A stretch of DNA of 64,000 nucleotides from Callipepla californica brunnescens (GCA_023055505.1 JALIRH010000018.1:12322146-12386145); one strand, 5' to 3'. Shown: positions 12,475 through 22,222, counted from the first letter of the stretch. Numbers and translations: made by a program. Notes: generated from the sequence alone by a model not told the origin.

Positions 12475-14880
12475 TTTTCAAATAGTGAAGATGTTCCCAA
12501 AATCCACAGTAATAAGAAAGAGAAAAATATTGAAGTCTACTGTTTGCTCCCAGAAATTTAGAGATGTACATTAGGCAAAGAGCTGATTTTTTTGTTACTG
12601 TTCCTTTTTATTATGTTATTGAACTGATCATCAATAAAAGAAAAACAAAAGCAACATGGCTATGCATATTTCACACAACCACTGTTTCGGGTAACCTTTC
12701 AGCAGGTCAAGGGTATCCAGTGCAACAATAATTCCCTCATCTTTGTGCATCTCAAGACCCTGCTTTAATAGTTTTGTGAGGGATAGAAAGGAATTGGAAA
12801 AGTAAAGTCTTGAAGAGATTTTGAAGTCCAAATGAGATTGCATGGCAACAGATAGAAATAAATGATATTTAGTTTTTTTCAGGCTGTGAAGTCAAACTGT
12901 ATTCTGTGGAAAGGGAAGTAGGGAGCGACCAGATTTAAATAACAAATAAATCTATTCCTTGAGTGATATAATCTTCCAAGGAAATTACACTGGCAAACAG
13001 TATTTATGCAACACTTCAATTGCTTTATGAAGTGAATATGCAATACTTGTGTTTTCTTATAGTTAGAGGAAAATAGATGGCATAAATGAGATGGATTTCA
13101 CTTGACTGTGACCTTTCATTGACAACGTAGGACATCCATCTGCCAACTGGTTCTTAAATCCCTGTATCACATCTGAAACATACAGGTATAATCCCATAAA
13201 TATTTCATTACTACTTACGAAGAAGAAATGTCAGTTTTGAATTAAAATGCATCCAGATAACACCAGTAAATGTTATGATAGGGAGGAAGAAAGCTTAGTC
13301 GTAACACAAGAAAAAACATGCAAATAGTCTGTTCTTTCCTGAGAATGGACTGTCAGCAAAGCCAATTTTTTTAACTGAATGCATGCAGCTTATTTTCAGC
13401 TATAACCTTTTTCTGAACTCTGTTCATGACAATAAGAGATATATTAGACTACTGAAATGACAACACATACCCCTAGTTTTTTTCATTTTTTTCTCCCAGT
13501 GTTTCTGTGGACCACATAGAGTGTTATACTTTATTCTACTGTGTAGTAACAGTGAGAAGATGGATAAATCAAAATATTCTTCTTCAGTAAAAACTGCAAG
13601 AAAGAATATTTACTGCAAATAACATAAAAATATCTTCCTCCTCCCCTTCCTGCTACTGTCAAATGAGCAATACTCTTCTGTCACTTTTCCCTGTTTTCTC
13701 TCTCTGGTTTCTTTCCCTGGGCTCTATTGTGTGATTTGTGAGATGAGAGGAGGATGTGTACAGGAGTTTCTTCTTCTGATGACCAAAACTTTTAAAGCAC
13801 ATCTACAAAAATAGATTTTGACAATTGCATGCTATCTTCAAAAGCACTGGCACAGTGAATGTAACAGTCACGGTCTGACTTTCAGATACAGAATCAAAAT
13901 AAGTACAGGTGTACTTTTCTCACTGAAGTCAGTCAATATTCTCTCAGTTCTGAATATATGCAGACCTAGAATGTGACCATATGAGCATATGATTCCTTAC
14001 TTAGCATACCAGTGCTTTTCTTTACATGTTGTTTTATGTTCATTTTCCTCAATTATGAACAGTCTAGATGCAATAAAAACAGTGCTTTTAATGCCAGCTA
14101 GTACATTTCAATCTCTTTCAGAAACCCTTTACACTGAGATCACAACTGGGATATTTGTAGCTATAGTACACTGATAGCTCATGTTTGGGTTTTTTTGTTG
14201 TTGTTGTTTCATGTAGGTTGTTTTATTATTATTTTCTTCTTCTTATTATTATTATTATTTTGTGATAAAATTGCCCAATTGCTTGTTGATTTTGCTATTC
14301 CTCTGTCATTTTCAGCAGATGAACTCACAGATGATAGCAAAAAATTATGAGATGTACCATCCATCTTGTGCTTTTAATGGCTATATTTACTGTCAGTTTT
14401 GGAGTCCTAAATCTCAGTGTCTCCCTGTTCTTTCTGATTTTCCAGAGCTGATAATCTTTCATGGTGTTATTATCAGTACGTTTTTTCAATATGCACACTT
14501 TTTGAGTTGTGTTCAGTTTCAAAATATAACTATATGGAATTTCGCAGCCTATCCTTTCATTGTTACTTGCTACTCCTTCCAGAACTAGTTTAATATTTTC
14601 TACTTATTCCTTTTTGAACATCCTGAGAAAGCATTGCATTTTAACCTTGGCTGTCTGGCAGGTGCCTACTGCTTTCTCACTCCCACACCTGAAAGGCACC
14701 TGAAAAAATTGAATAAAAATAATCAATATTTTAAGGTAAGGACAATAAACTCATTCACGGGTTACAATCATAAGCAAAACAAATTCATTATAGGAGAGAT
14801 CTGTGCACTTTTTTGCCAATTAATAACAGAGTAGGATAGTGAGAAATAAATAAAAAGCAACTTCCTTCTCACCAGTATCT
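12475..14880. other. AT-rich DNA, no gene seen
   Basis: No gene or dispersed repeat recognised. An interrupted TTA/TTC-rich tract sits at 14223-14261. The 108-codon plus-strand frame at 14262-14588 is overlapped by an antisense frame, has a low-complexity composition and no recognisable domain. Confidence 0.5.
14223..14261. repeat. (TTA)n-like simple repeat
   Basis: Interrupted ATT/TTA trinucleotide repeat with an internal TTC stretch. Confidence 0.8.
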
Positions 14881-14929
14881 TCTACCCCAGCTCAAGTTCA
14901 ATTTCAACTCTTCAACATCCTTCTCATCA

Positions 14930-15605
14930 GATGTCAGAGGGGGATGGAGAATGGGGGTTATGATCACTCCACCTCTGTCACTCTCACCTCACTCCCTTTT
15001 CCTTCTCCATTGTGGCCCTTCCAGACTTGTAGCTCTTCACAACTTGCCCTAATAAAGATCCTTGCTATGGGCTGCAGTTCTTCAATAACTGCTGCAATAT
15101 GGGTTTGAATGATGGGGAGCTGTTCTTCAAGAACAGAGTACTCCAGAATGGATCCCTTGCTGCATGGGCTCTTCTTCATATTCCTGCATGGAGATTTGCT
15201 CCGTGCAGTGCCCATAGGCTGGAGGAGGATGACCTGCTTCTCCATTGGTTTCTACTGGGATGCAGGGAGTCTCTGCTCCATCTGGAGCAACATCTACCCT
15301 CCTGCTGCACTGAACTCATTGCCTGCAGGGATGTTTCTCTCACATTTCCTCAATCCTATCTCTCTCACAACTGCCACACATTATTTTTACCTCTTCTTAG
15401 ATCTGTTATAATAGAGAGACACACTGGAAGTGAGGAGGATGATGGGCTGAGCTTTTTTTAGTGATGGGTCTCTTTTGGAAACTTTATGGGGTCCAACAGG
15501 GGGATGGCTCCTAATCTCTTTTTACAGCCCTGCAGCAACCCACACAACTCCCTGCTGCCAAAACATCTCCACCTAAATGCAGTACAGCAAGTTTCTCCAA
15601 TAGCA
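14930..15605. repeat. GC-richer dispersed-repeat-like block, family not named
   Basis: Clearly higher GC than its surroundings, with recurring phrases about 'ctgctccat', 'gcatggg' and 'ctgcaggg'. The end reads like a diverged copy of a block I associate with interspersed repeats in bird genomes ('cacatttcctcaatcctatc', then a 'ctgccaaaac' segment). Open frames exist on both strands (93 aa minus, 120 aa plus), but none has a recognisable domain and they overlap. The family and orientation are uncertain. Confidence 0.35.
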
Positions 15606-15899
15606 CAATATCAAATACTTTAATGAAATATTTTAGTGAACTTCAGGCAGATGAAAAGTATAATATTGCATTTTTTTAGAAGATCAATGGCTTTATTAGT
15701 TAAAGATGATATTTTTCAGTGTAATCTATACAAATTTGTACTGTTCTTAAACTTCTTTTTCCATTTACACAAATTTCTTTTGCTATTCTTTATTATCAGT
15801 CCAGCCTCCTCCTCCACATTTGCTTACCCTTGAGATCATGCTACTGTGTTTTATCTCAGTTTTTCTCTTTCCCTCCTTCTCTATTTGAAAGAAATGCTG

Positions 15900-16230
15900 C
15901 ATTCACCGCTTCCAGTTGCAAAGTATACCACCCCTACATTTGATAGATTCATTAAAGATAGCTGCTATCAGGCTTGAGCTTTCATTTGCCAGCCTTGGTG
16001 CAAAGCTTATCTGGGGTCACTGCTCTGAGAGCACTGAGCAATGTGAGCTTTGCTTCCACCTCTGTTGTTATTTCTGTTTCCTTGCCTCTGTTATCACAAG
16101 TCTTCCTGCCTTTCTCCCATGTTCAGTATCATCATTTTTATCAGAAAATGTGGCAAAGTATTCATTCAGTTATCTTTTATTCTTATTCTATTTTCACTTA
16201 TTTTTCTCTTTGTTATTTATACAGTTAAAG
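15900..16230 (-). mobile_element. Possible very old LINE remnant (CR1/L2-like), antisense
   Basis: The plus-strand phrase around 16148-16185 (AAATGTGGCAAAGTATTCAT and following) resembles the antisense of the linker between endonuclease and reverse transcriptase in CR1/L2-clade LINEs. The CR1 at 45.4-46.6 kb has a similar phrase near 46050-46075. The rest is too diverged to align by eye. Confidence 0.25.
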
Positions 16231-17060
16231 AACCTTTGTTACTTACTGAAATATTCTTTGGACACTATGATGATAAAAGTATTGAGATATAAAGGAGATT
16301 GACTGGATTAGAGAGACAGATTTCATGGTGTTAGGACTACACTTATGTTCATTTCTTCCCTCTGGTGCTAGTAAAAAAGAGCATACTACCAGAGAGGAAA
16401 TAAAGGCCTTTTCTGGAGCCTTAATTTAGCACTGAATGTGAACACAGAATGTGATTGAATAAATCTGTGCAAGATACAAAACCCTGGGCTCATGTGAATT
16501 GAACAGTCAGCTCACCACAAACATAGCATGAGATTGTGGATAATTATTTTTCTGCAGATAAGCATTGGCTTGTTTTGAAGCAGGTGGGCGATTATGTGAA
16601 TGATGTTAAGTATGAAACGTTACTATCACTTGAATAACATCTCTTAACCTCAAGCAGACTCTCTTTTCTTTGTATCAGCAGCTCTTTTCTTCCAGGAAAA
16701 GTTTGTCAAAGTATTTGTCATTTAAATTAACCTTTATGCATTGTTCACATTCTTTCCTTCTGATCTGTTTCTAGGTGCACTTGAAATGTTCTGAATGCCC
16801 TTGACTTATACCCCTTAATCCCAAAGAGTTTTTGATCCAATGGCTTTGTAAGTATAGGTGCTTCTCAGTAGTGAAAACAAAACAAAACAAAACAAAACAA
16901 AACAAAACAAAACAAACAAAAAACAAACAAACAAAAAAAAACCCAAAGCATTTGAATGTATTTAGGTTAGTAATTTTAGAGAGGATTTTGAAATATTGTT
17001 ACTAAAACTCATTTGTTCTAGTAATGAGAATATTCTGGCAAGAGAGGATGAACAGGAGGG
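16231..17060. other. AT-rich DNA with an (AAAAC)n repeat
   Basis: No gene or further dispersed repeat seen apart from the simple repeat at 16874-16942. Confidence 0.5.
16874..16942. repeat. (AAAAC)n microsatellite
   Basis: About eight perfect AAAAC units followed by AAAC units and a poly-A run. Confidence 0.95.
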
Positions 17061-17061
17061 G

Positions 17062-17300
17062 GAATAACTGTTTACATGGGTTGATAGAGATAGGACAAGG
17101 AGGGGATGGTTTTAAGCTAAGACAGGGAAGATTTAGGAGGAAGTTTTTCACTCAGAGGGTGGTGATACACTGGAACAGCTTGCCCAGAGAGGTTGTGGAC
17201 TCCCCATTCCCGGATGCATTCATGTCAAGGCTGGATGTGGCTCTGGGCAGCCTGCTCTTGTGGTTGGCAACTTTGCCGAGGGCAGGGGGTTGAATGTCAG
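17062..17300 (+). mobile_element. CR1 3' fragment, sense, lacking its tail
   Basis: The plus strand reads as the end of CR1 ORF2: a GATAGGACAAGG block, then GAAGTTTTTCACTCAGAGGG, then codons for [13 protein letters not shown] and a C-terminal segment. The copy stops at the GGGGGTTGAA block and has lost the final CR1 tail and its octamer repeats. Confidence 0.85.
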
Positions 17301-17544
17301 ATTGTAACTCTATACAGTCCATTTGAAAATTTGCAGGTAATGTATTTATATCATCTGGAAATTGAGTCACATACACACAAAAAAATGGTGATTTTTTCAG
17401 TCTTGAAGGCTATTCTCAAATTCCTTTATCAAAACAGAGAGCTGTTTATTTTTTGCTGTTCTCTGGACAGTGTTAAGCTGATGTATCAAAACACACACTG
17501 TTATTTACCGTTACTCAAGTTAGCACTGTGCTGTTCCCTCCTCA

Positions 17545-17720
17545 TGTCCTGGTTTCAGCCCAGACAGTGCTGACTGCACGCCAAGGTGTGACTATTGCAC
17601 AACTGGGGCTGGGCTGGGCCACTTGGGGGCAGAGCCTCTACTATGATGGTGCAGGGCAGGGGGTGGCTGCAGGACAGGCTGGATCAGACCACATGTGGCC
17701 TGTGGGCTGCAGGTAGAACA
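17545..17720 (+). repeat. GC-rich LTR-like fragment, tentative
   Basis: It starts with TGTCCTGGTTTCAGC, the way several avian ERV LTRs begin, and is much more GC-rich than its surroundings (G runs and CTGGGCTGGG blocks). No matching LTR end, poly-A signal or target duplication is visible, so it could equally be another repeat class. The match is only about the first 15 bases. Confidence 0.25.
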
Positions 17721-19048
17721 TACCTGAATTAATTTATCTGGTCTCCAGTGTGAGCCAAAATGTTCAGTAAATGATCACATCATCAAAAGTCTTCTCTAAC
17801 TTACTTCACCTAGAGGAACACTCAAACACATAAGATATCCACGACTTGTGAGCATGAATGTCTTGTCAGAACAGTATTAAGCCATTCCCCAAAATGGAAT
17901 GAATGACAAATATTCTCCAATGAAGGTTTCAGTTATCCACTTTTCATATACAAAGTAGAGCAACAGCTTCTAAGTTGAATCCTGAAAATGGTGTGAAGCA
18001 CCTTACACAGCTGTCAGCAATCATGAGAAATCTGGACCTCTTGGAAGCGATTTTTGGTATCACTGTACAAGATTGAGCACCACACCATCTAGTTCAAGTG
18101 TTCTATAATGCCCCATGTCTCTGGGAACACATATCTCATGCCTCTGTGCACTCTAGCAAAATGCCTTCAGCCTTTGTCTGTACCCATACCAGTAGTCCAT
18201 GTTGATATAACTCAAAAAAGGATAATCGCCTATAAATCAAAAAAAAAAAAAAAAAGAAAAAGTCACATGTAACATTCAAGAAAAGTCTGCTAGCTACAGA
18301 GAAGAAATTTCCTAAGAGGCTAGAATTAGAAATGCTTATCCACATAGACATGAAGCCAGTTCCATGTTACTATGTGAAGCCAATTTGTGGAAGACTAAAA
18401 GGAATTTTTTATAAATTATTAATACTAGACAATGCACTCAGTCTTTTGTATTGCATTAAAAATTTACACAGATAGTACAGCGTACAAGCAAAATCTTACC
18501 TCCCTTTCCAACGAAGAGGCCATTATCTACATGCTTGTTTGATAGGTTCATATTATAAGATGCATGAATGACCTGAAGTCATATCTGATATTTTGCAGAG
18601 TAGAAACGTTGATATGGGCACTAAGGTCTTTCAAACAGAGTGATAGATAGTGATAAATACATCTTAATAGAAACAAGCATAATTAATAATACATAAATAT
18701 AGGTATAAACAAGACAATCCATTATACTGCCACAAACCCAGCCATAAAATATACTTGACAAGTCTGTAATTCAGGACTTTTTTTTTTTTTTTTTTTTTTG
18801 TGTCAAAGATCTGAAAATCATTAACCTATTCTGGATTTCAGTTAATAGCATCACCAAATCTGGAATGGCTTGAACGCATTTTCAGCAAACGCTACAAGGA
18901 ACTATATTTCTCCTTTGCAAGGCATTTTTCAGCTAATATAATTCAGAACAGATCAATCATTAGTCTTAATTTCTACAATCCCAAAGGATCCTTGAAGGTC
19001 TAGCAGGGCTGTACTTCTTATCTTATAACCAAATTCAGTAGATAAATC
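17721..19048. other. AT-rich DNA, no gene seen
   Basis: Contains poly-A at 18239-18255 and a poly-T run at 18778-18799. No gene or dispersed repeat recognised. Confidence 0.5.
18778..18799. repeat. Poly-T run
   Basis: About 22 consecutive T. Confidence 0.9.
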
Positions 19049-19053
19049 GCTAG
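19049..19053. repeat. ERV target-site duplication, copy beyond the 3' LTR
   Basis: GCTAG directly abuts the TGTCA terminus of the LTR. An identical GCTAG abuts the other end of the element at 22223-22227. Five-base duplications are typical of class I and class III ERVs, not class II (6 bp). Confidence 0.9.
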
Positions 19054-19154
19054 TGTCACGCTCCAATATAGAGGAGGGAGACGAGGTTCTTTAAGATTAT
19101 GTGTATACCCAGCGTGAGATTAAGAAGCAACGGTTCAAATGTTGGTCCGACCAG

Positions 19155-19160
19155 TTTATT
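19155..19160 (-). terminator. LTR polyadenylation signal AATAAA
   Basis: A perfect AATAAA on the minus strand, about 100 bp before the LTR 3' end, which is the expected R/U5 position. Confidence 0.75.
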
Positions 19161-19677
19161 ACCAATATTGACCTGAGACATGGGGAAGGGGAAGGCGGAC
19201 ACTGTTAAGGGTGATGGGGAAGGGAAGGCGAGCGATAGGAAAGATAGGAAAGAAGCAAAGGTTTGTACAATGCAGGGAAAGTCACCATCCAGGATCCTAG
19301 GGGCAGTCCGGTTGCAAGCGGCTCCGACGGTCCGAGGCAGAAGAGCAGGGAATGGCAGAAGCGGGGAGAGCAGCAGCAGCGATGGGCAGCCTTGAGCAGC
19401 AAGCAGTTGTCCTGGAGAAGCGGCACCGGGTCAGCACAGGAGAAGCGGCGCGGGGTCAGCCCAGGAACAGCAGCAGCCGGCACCGGAGAAGCAGCGAGGG
19501 GTCAACCCCGAGAGGGGCAGCAGCGAACAGTGATCAGCTCGTGAGGTCTCTCCTAAGAGAAGGCCTCTTCAGGCAGCAGCAGTGAGATCAGCTCGGGTAG
19601 TCCCTCCGAAGAGAAACTCCAGCTTCGAGAAAATCCCTCGCAGAGAAAATCGCACATCTTCGTGGCTACAGGACCCC

Positions 19678-19685
19678 TATTTTAT
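19678..19685 (-). promoter_or_regulatory. TATA-like box in the LTR
   Basis: The minus strand reads ATAAAATA, downstream of the U3 duplication and upstream of the GC-rich half of the LTR. Start-site use is inferred. Confidence 0.5.
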
Positions 19686-19724
19686 CTTCCAGATTCCTCC
19701 AGTCTACGTGACAAATCCCATGCT

Positions 19725-19792
19725 GCAAGCGTCTCCTGAGATGGTTATCTCCCCAGAGATGAGTACCAAACAAAAGAGTGTTCGTTGGCCAT
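19725..19792 (-). repeat. U3 direct repeat, copy nearer the promoter
   Basis: Near-identical to 19818-19887, sharing the core CTCATCTC...GGGGAGATA...CCATCTCAGGAGACGCTTGC (minus strand). The start-to-start distance is 93 bp. It resembles the enhancer duplications seen in other retroviral U3 regions. Confidence 0.85.
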
Positions 19793-19817
19793 CGCTGCCC
19801 CCATGCTAGTGTGCCAG

Positions 19818-19887
19818 GCAAGCATCTCCTGAGATGGCTATCTCCCCACGGAGATGAGTACCAAACAAAAGAGTGTTCAGCGGCCAT
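19818..19887 (-). repeat. U3 direct repeat, distal copy
   Basis: Second copy of the ~68-bp U3 repeat. It differs by a few substitutions and a 2-bp indel from the copy at 19725-19792. Confidence 0.85.
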
Positions 19888-19973
19888 TGAGCTGCCGCTT
19901 ATCTCTCTTTCGTTGCCCCAGGACGTGTTCATCAGCAAACTTTGAGTCAATGGCATTCCAATAGTCTCTTACA

Positions 19974-19984
19974 CCACCCCGTGA
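19974..19984 (-). promoter_or_regulatory. Short polypurine-like tract before the 3' LTR
   Basis: The minus strand reads CACGGGGTGG immediately upstream of the LTR's first TG, the position of the plus-strand primer in retroviruses. It is short and interrupted by pyrimidines. A more purine-rich stretch (GTGAAGGGGGAATG) lies at about 20655-20668, right after gag. Confidence 0.4.
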
Positions 19985-19996
19985 CTCAAAGATTGC

Positions 19997-20544
19997 TTAA
20001 AAATTGGACACTGGTGATCCATGATGGTGAGAAAAAAGATAGAAAGCAGAAGGGTAAAGGAGGGAGGGGTGCAGGGAATCAAAAGTTTTCGTATAATTGT
20101 TAGTCTTGGTTACAATTGTCCCCCTGATATGTTTCACTTCATCATCAGCAGAGGAGGTTGTAAAGTACATAGAGGATACCACACGTTGTATTAGTTGAAT
20201 AAAACATGGTATCATACAAGGAACAAACAAAAGAGTTGCAATAACACACAATGAACAGAATAAAATACATTTTACCCATGGGCCACCTGGGAGCCAGAAG
20301 AAGAGGCCAAGGTCTGGGCTTTTCCAAGTTTGGACAGGATGTACTACTTTTGATACACCTAAAGCAATTTGTTTGCATCAATCCCATTATCATCAATCTT
20401 TAGAATAGTGAAATCATTTAATTTGCCACAGACACCCCCTTCTTCAGCTAGCAGGTAGTCCAGAACAATGTGATGCTGAAGTATTGCCACCCACATCTGT
20501 GAGGCTTGATCTGCAAGGAGATCTATGTCATAACATTCAGTGTA
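19997..20544 (-). pseudogene. env: env transmembrane-subunit remnant, frameshifted
   Basis: Two minus-strand frames together read as the end of a retroviral transmembrane glycoprotein. The first (20359-20544) has a leucine-rich heptad stretch with LQHHIVLDYLLAEEGGVCG, matching the conserved helix and first cysteine of the immunosuppressive/CX6CC region of many retroviral TM proteins. The second cysteine pair is not present as read. After a stop at 20359-20361 a different frame (to 19997) gives GLFFWLPGGPWVK, a hydrophobic membrane span, then CMIPCF and a charged cytoplasmic tail. The frame change near 20360-20370 and missing upstream sequence make it non-functional. The match is to general TM architecture, and I do not assign a genus. 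Confidence 0.8.
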
Positions 20545-20674
20545 TTAAACCAAAATAACATAACCCCAGTTCAGTTTACAGGTAGTTGTTTATATGCATA
20601 ATAAAAACCAAATCAAATAATGACCCTTGAGTGATAAACGTGAGCTTCCAAACATTCCCCCTTCACCCCCCCGC

Positions 20675-22189
20675 TCACTTGAGGGGTGAAGGAATTAAGT
20701 TTTCTGATGCCTCTGGTAGCTCTTCTGGTGCTGTGGGAGAGGCACTAGGACCTGGGGTTTTGCTTTCCTCAGATCTAGTCGGCCATCCAGTCACCAGCAT
20801 CTCGAGCCTATCAGTTGTCAGTCCATCCATCAAATTTCGTGGAATGCCCTTTTTCCAGCCCAAAGTCCAAAGGCCATTACGTTTATGCTCAATGCTTCGC
20901 CTACCAGTTCTTAGTGGGCATGAAACCTTTTGAGTTTTATTAAGCTTTGGGCTAGGTGGCCTGAGGGCAAGTCTGGCTGCTGCAAGCCTTACTCCTCTTG
21001 GCTCAGATTTACTGGGTGAAGGCACCACCGGCCCATATTTTCTTCCATAGTTAATTAACTCTTGGGCAACCTCCCCCCATGTCCATACTTTGCATCCTGT
21101 CTGCAGATGATTGGAAGTTGCAGTTCCTTCTAACATTGCCCGGGTTCTTTCTCCCTGAGACATAGCCTGTATGTTTATGCCTATGGGTTTCAGTGATTCT
21201 GGAAGCCCCCTGATTAGAGGGGTCATTCTCTCAGGATCAACGGGCAACATCATGGGCGATTCATGGTGTAACTGCAACTTCCTGTCATACATCATTTGGA
21301 GACAGGCAGCCTTCTGAACATTCTCTACTAGTTGATCAATGGTTCCAGTAATGGCAAGGGGGTCTCCCCTTTCTAGGGGATTGAGACCGCCTGCCCAATA
21401 GGCAGCTCTCTGTGTGAGGGACCAAGGAGCACAATTGTTTCCAATAGTTAAAAATACTCCTGGTCCCCAATAACCTTCAGCCTCTTTTTCAGTTAAAAGT
21501 ATCTGATCTCCACCTGTGAGGCTGACCCTCCATACGTACTCTGTTTCTGATTCCTTAGGAGAGCGGTCAAAATCTCTTTTCAGTTTTGCTATCTCTGTAG
21601 CAGAGAAAGGGGTTTCTTTAATGCTCATTTGAGGATCTAAATCCTCACCATTATCGTATGAATACTCAGTTTTAATTAAAGGACGCAACTGAGCTGGGGA
21701 GGCTTCTAATTTGTCTACACCTGCCTTTATACCTTGCAATTCCTCCCTTGGATAAGTTATATCTTGAGGTGCGCTAGTACAACTGGCATCCTTACCCATT
21801 AACACTTCCCTTAAAGCAATTTGCAACAGATCAGAATTATGTTTTTCTCTTTCTAATTGCTCTTCTAGGTTTGCAATTTGATTTTGCAGAGCTTTTATCA
21901 ATTCCTGACTAACTTTAACTGATTCATGCAATGCTTGTAAAGCTTGGCTCTCTGTTTTAAGCTGCTGGTCGCGGAATTCTACAGCTGCAACCAAAGCAGA
22001 ACCCAAAACTGCACAAATAAATGACTTCCCTTTTCCAGCTCGAGTACGAGCATTCTTTTGCAGAACACAAATACGGTCAGAGATGCTCTGCAAGTTATAC
22101 CAGTTCTGCCGTGCCCAGTCTACCCCTGTTAGTGAGGGTCTAGCACCGTGCTTTTCCAAAAGATCAAATAATACATCTTCACTACTCAT
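20675..22189 (-). CDS. gag: ERV Gag-like protein, intact 504-aa ORF
   Basis: The first ATG is at 22187-22189 (MSSEDV). The open frame reaches back to 22210 only through a TTG and seven codons supplied by the LTR stub, so that extension is not native. Residues ~72-138 are a heptad-rich coiled coil (QALHESVKVSQELIKALQN). Residues ~193-388 form a globular, tryptophan-containing capsid-like region with ETEYVWRVSLTGGDQ, YWAGGLNPLERGDPL and WTWGEVAQELINYGRKYGP. A basic linker and GWKKGIPRNLMDGL follow, then a Pro/Ser/Glu-rich tail. No CCHC zinc knuckle is present. The overall character suggests a class III/Fv1-related Gag, tentatively. Without the 5' LTR promoter its expression would depend on flanking DNA. 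Pol does not follow. An undisrupted frame of this length in a wrecked provirus means it is either young or was kept by selection. Confidence 0.85.
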   Translation of the reverse strand: MSSEDVLFDLLEKHGARPSLTGVDWARQNWYNLQSISDRICVLQKNARTRAGKGKSFICAVLGSALVAAVEFRDQQLKTESQALQALHESVKVSQELIKALQNQIANLEEQLEREKHNSDLLQIALREVLMGKDASCTSAPQDITYPREELQGIKAGVDKLEASPAQLRPLIKTEYSYDNGEDLDPQMSIKETPFSATEIAKLKRDFDRSPKESETEYVWRVSLTGGDQILLTEKEAEGYWGPGVFLTIGNNCAPWSLTQRAAYWAGGLNPLERGDPLAITGTIDQLVENVQKAACLQMMYDRKLQLHHESPMMLPVDPERMTPLIRGLPESLKPIGINIQAMSQGERTRAMLEGTATSNHLQTGCKVWTWGEVAQELINYGRKYGPVVPSPSKSEPRGVRLAAARLALRPPSPKLNKTQKVSCPLRTGRRSIEHKRNGLWTLGWKKGIPRNLMDGLTTDRLEMLVTGWPTRSEESKTPGPSASPTAPEELPEASENLIPSPLK

Positions 22190-22196
22190 TCTTTGG

Positions 22197-22222
22197 CAAT
22201 GGCATTCCAATAGTCTCTTACA
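22197..22222 (-). mobile_element. 26-bp remnant of the 5' LTR
   Basis: Identical over 26 bp to the start of the 3' LTR (19948-19973). The match stops exactly where the sequence turns into the gag start region, so it marks an internal deletion junction. Confidence 0.9.

Larger units (their letters stand above)
19054..19973 (-). mobile_element. 3' LTR, 920 bp
   Basis: The minus strand starts TGTAAGAG at 19973 and ends GTGACA at 19054. It holds a duplicated ~68-bp U3 segment, a TATA-like box (19678-19685) and an AATAAA signal (19155-19160). If both signals are used, R would be long (roughly 0.5 kb) and U5 about 80 bp. The section between 19200 and 19560 is GC-rich with imperfect CTGCTGC and CCGCTTCTCC repeats. 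Only one LTR is complete, so LTR-LTR divergence cannot date the insertion. Confidence 0.88.
19054..22222 (-). mobile_element. Defective endogenous retrovirus: 26-bp LTR stub, gag, env remnant, 3' LTR
   Basis: On the minus strand the element runs from 22222 down to 19054. It is bounded by LTR termini (TGTAAGAG at one end, CGTGACA at the other) and a perfect 5-bp target duplication. The order is: first 26 bp of the 5' LTR, gag ORF, env transmembrane remnant, complete 3' LTR. The rest of the 5' LTR, the primer-binding site, the leader, protease/pol and most of env are deleted. The duplication shows that both outer ends are original, so the losses are internal. Class is uncertain: the 5-bp duplication and the Gag without zinc knuckles suggest class III-like, whereas an env is unusual for ERVL. 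Confidence 0.88.

Noticed and set aside
14262..14588. 108-aa hydrophobic open frame
   Set aside because: AT-rich codon usage, opposed by an antisense frame, and no recognisable family or splice context.
15099..15461. 120-aa and 100-aa overlapping plus-strand frames
   Set aside because: They overlap in different frames and with a 93-aa antisense frame in a repeat-like GC-richer block. No domain is recognisable.
19180..19585. Several 70-93-aa frames in the LTR
   Set aside because: GC-rich LTR sequence with short internal repeats gives open frames on both strands. They are not conserved coding features.
22190..22210. Seven-codon N-terminal extension of the gag ORF
   Set aside because: It begins at TTG and is encoded by the LTR stub. 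The first ATG is at 22187-22189.
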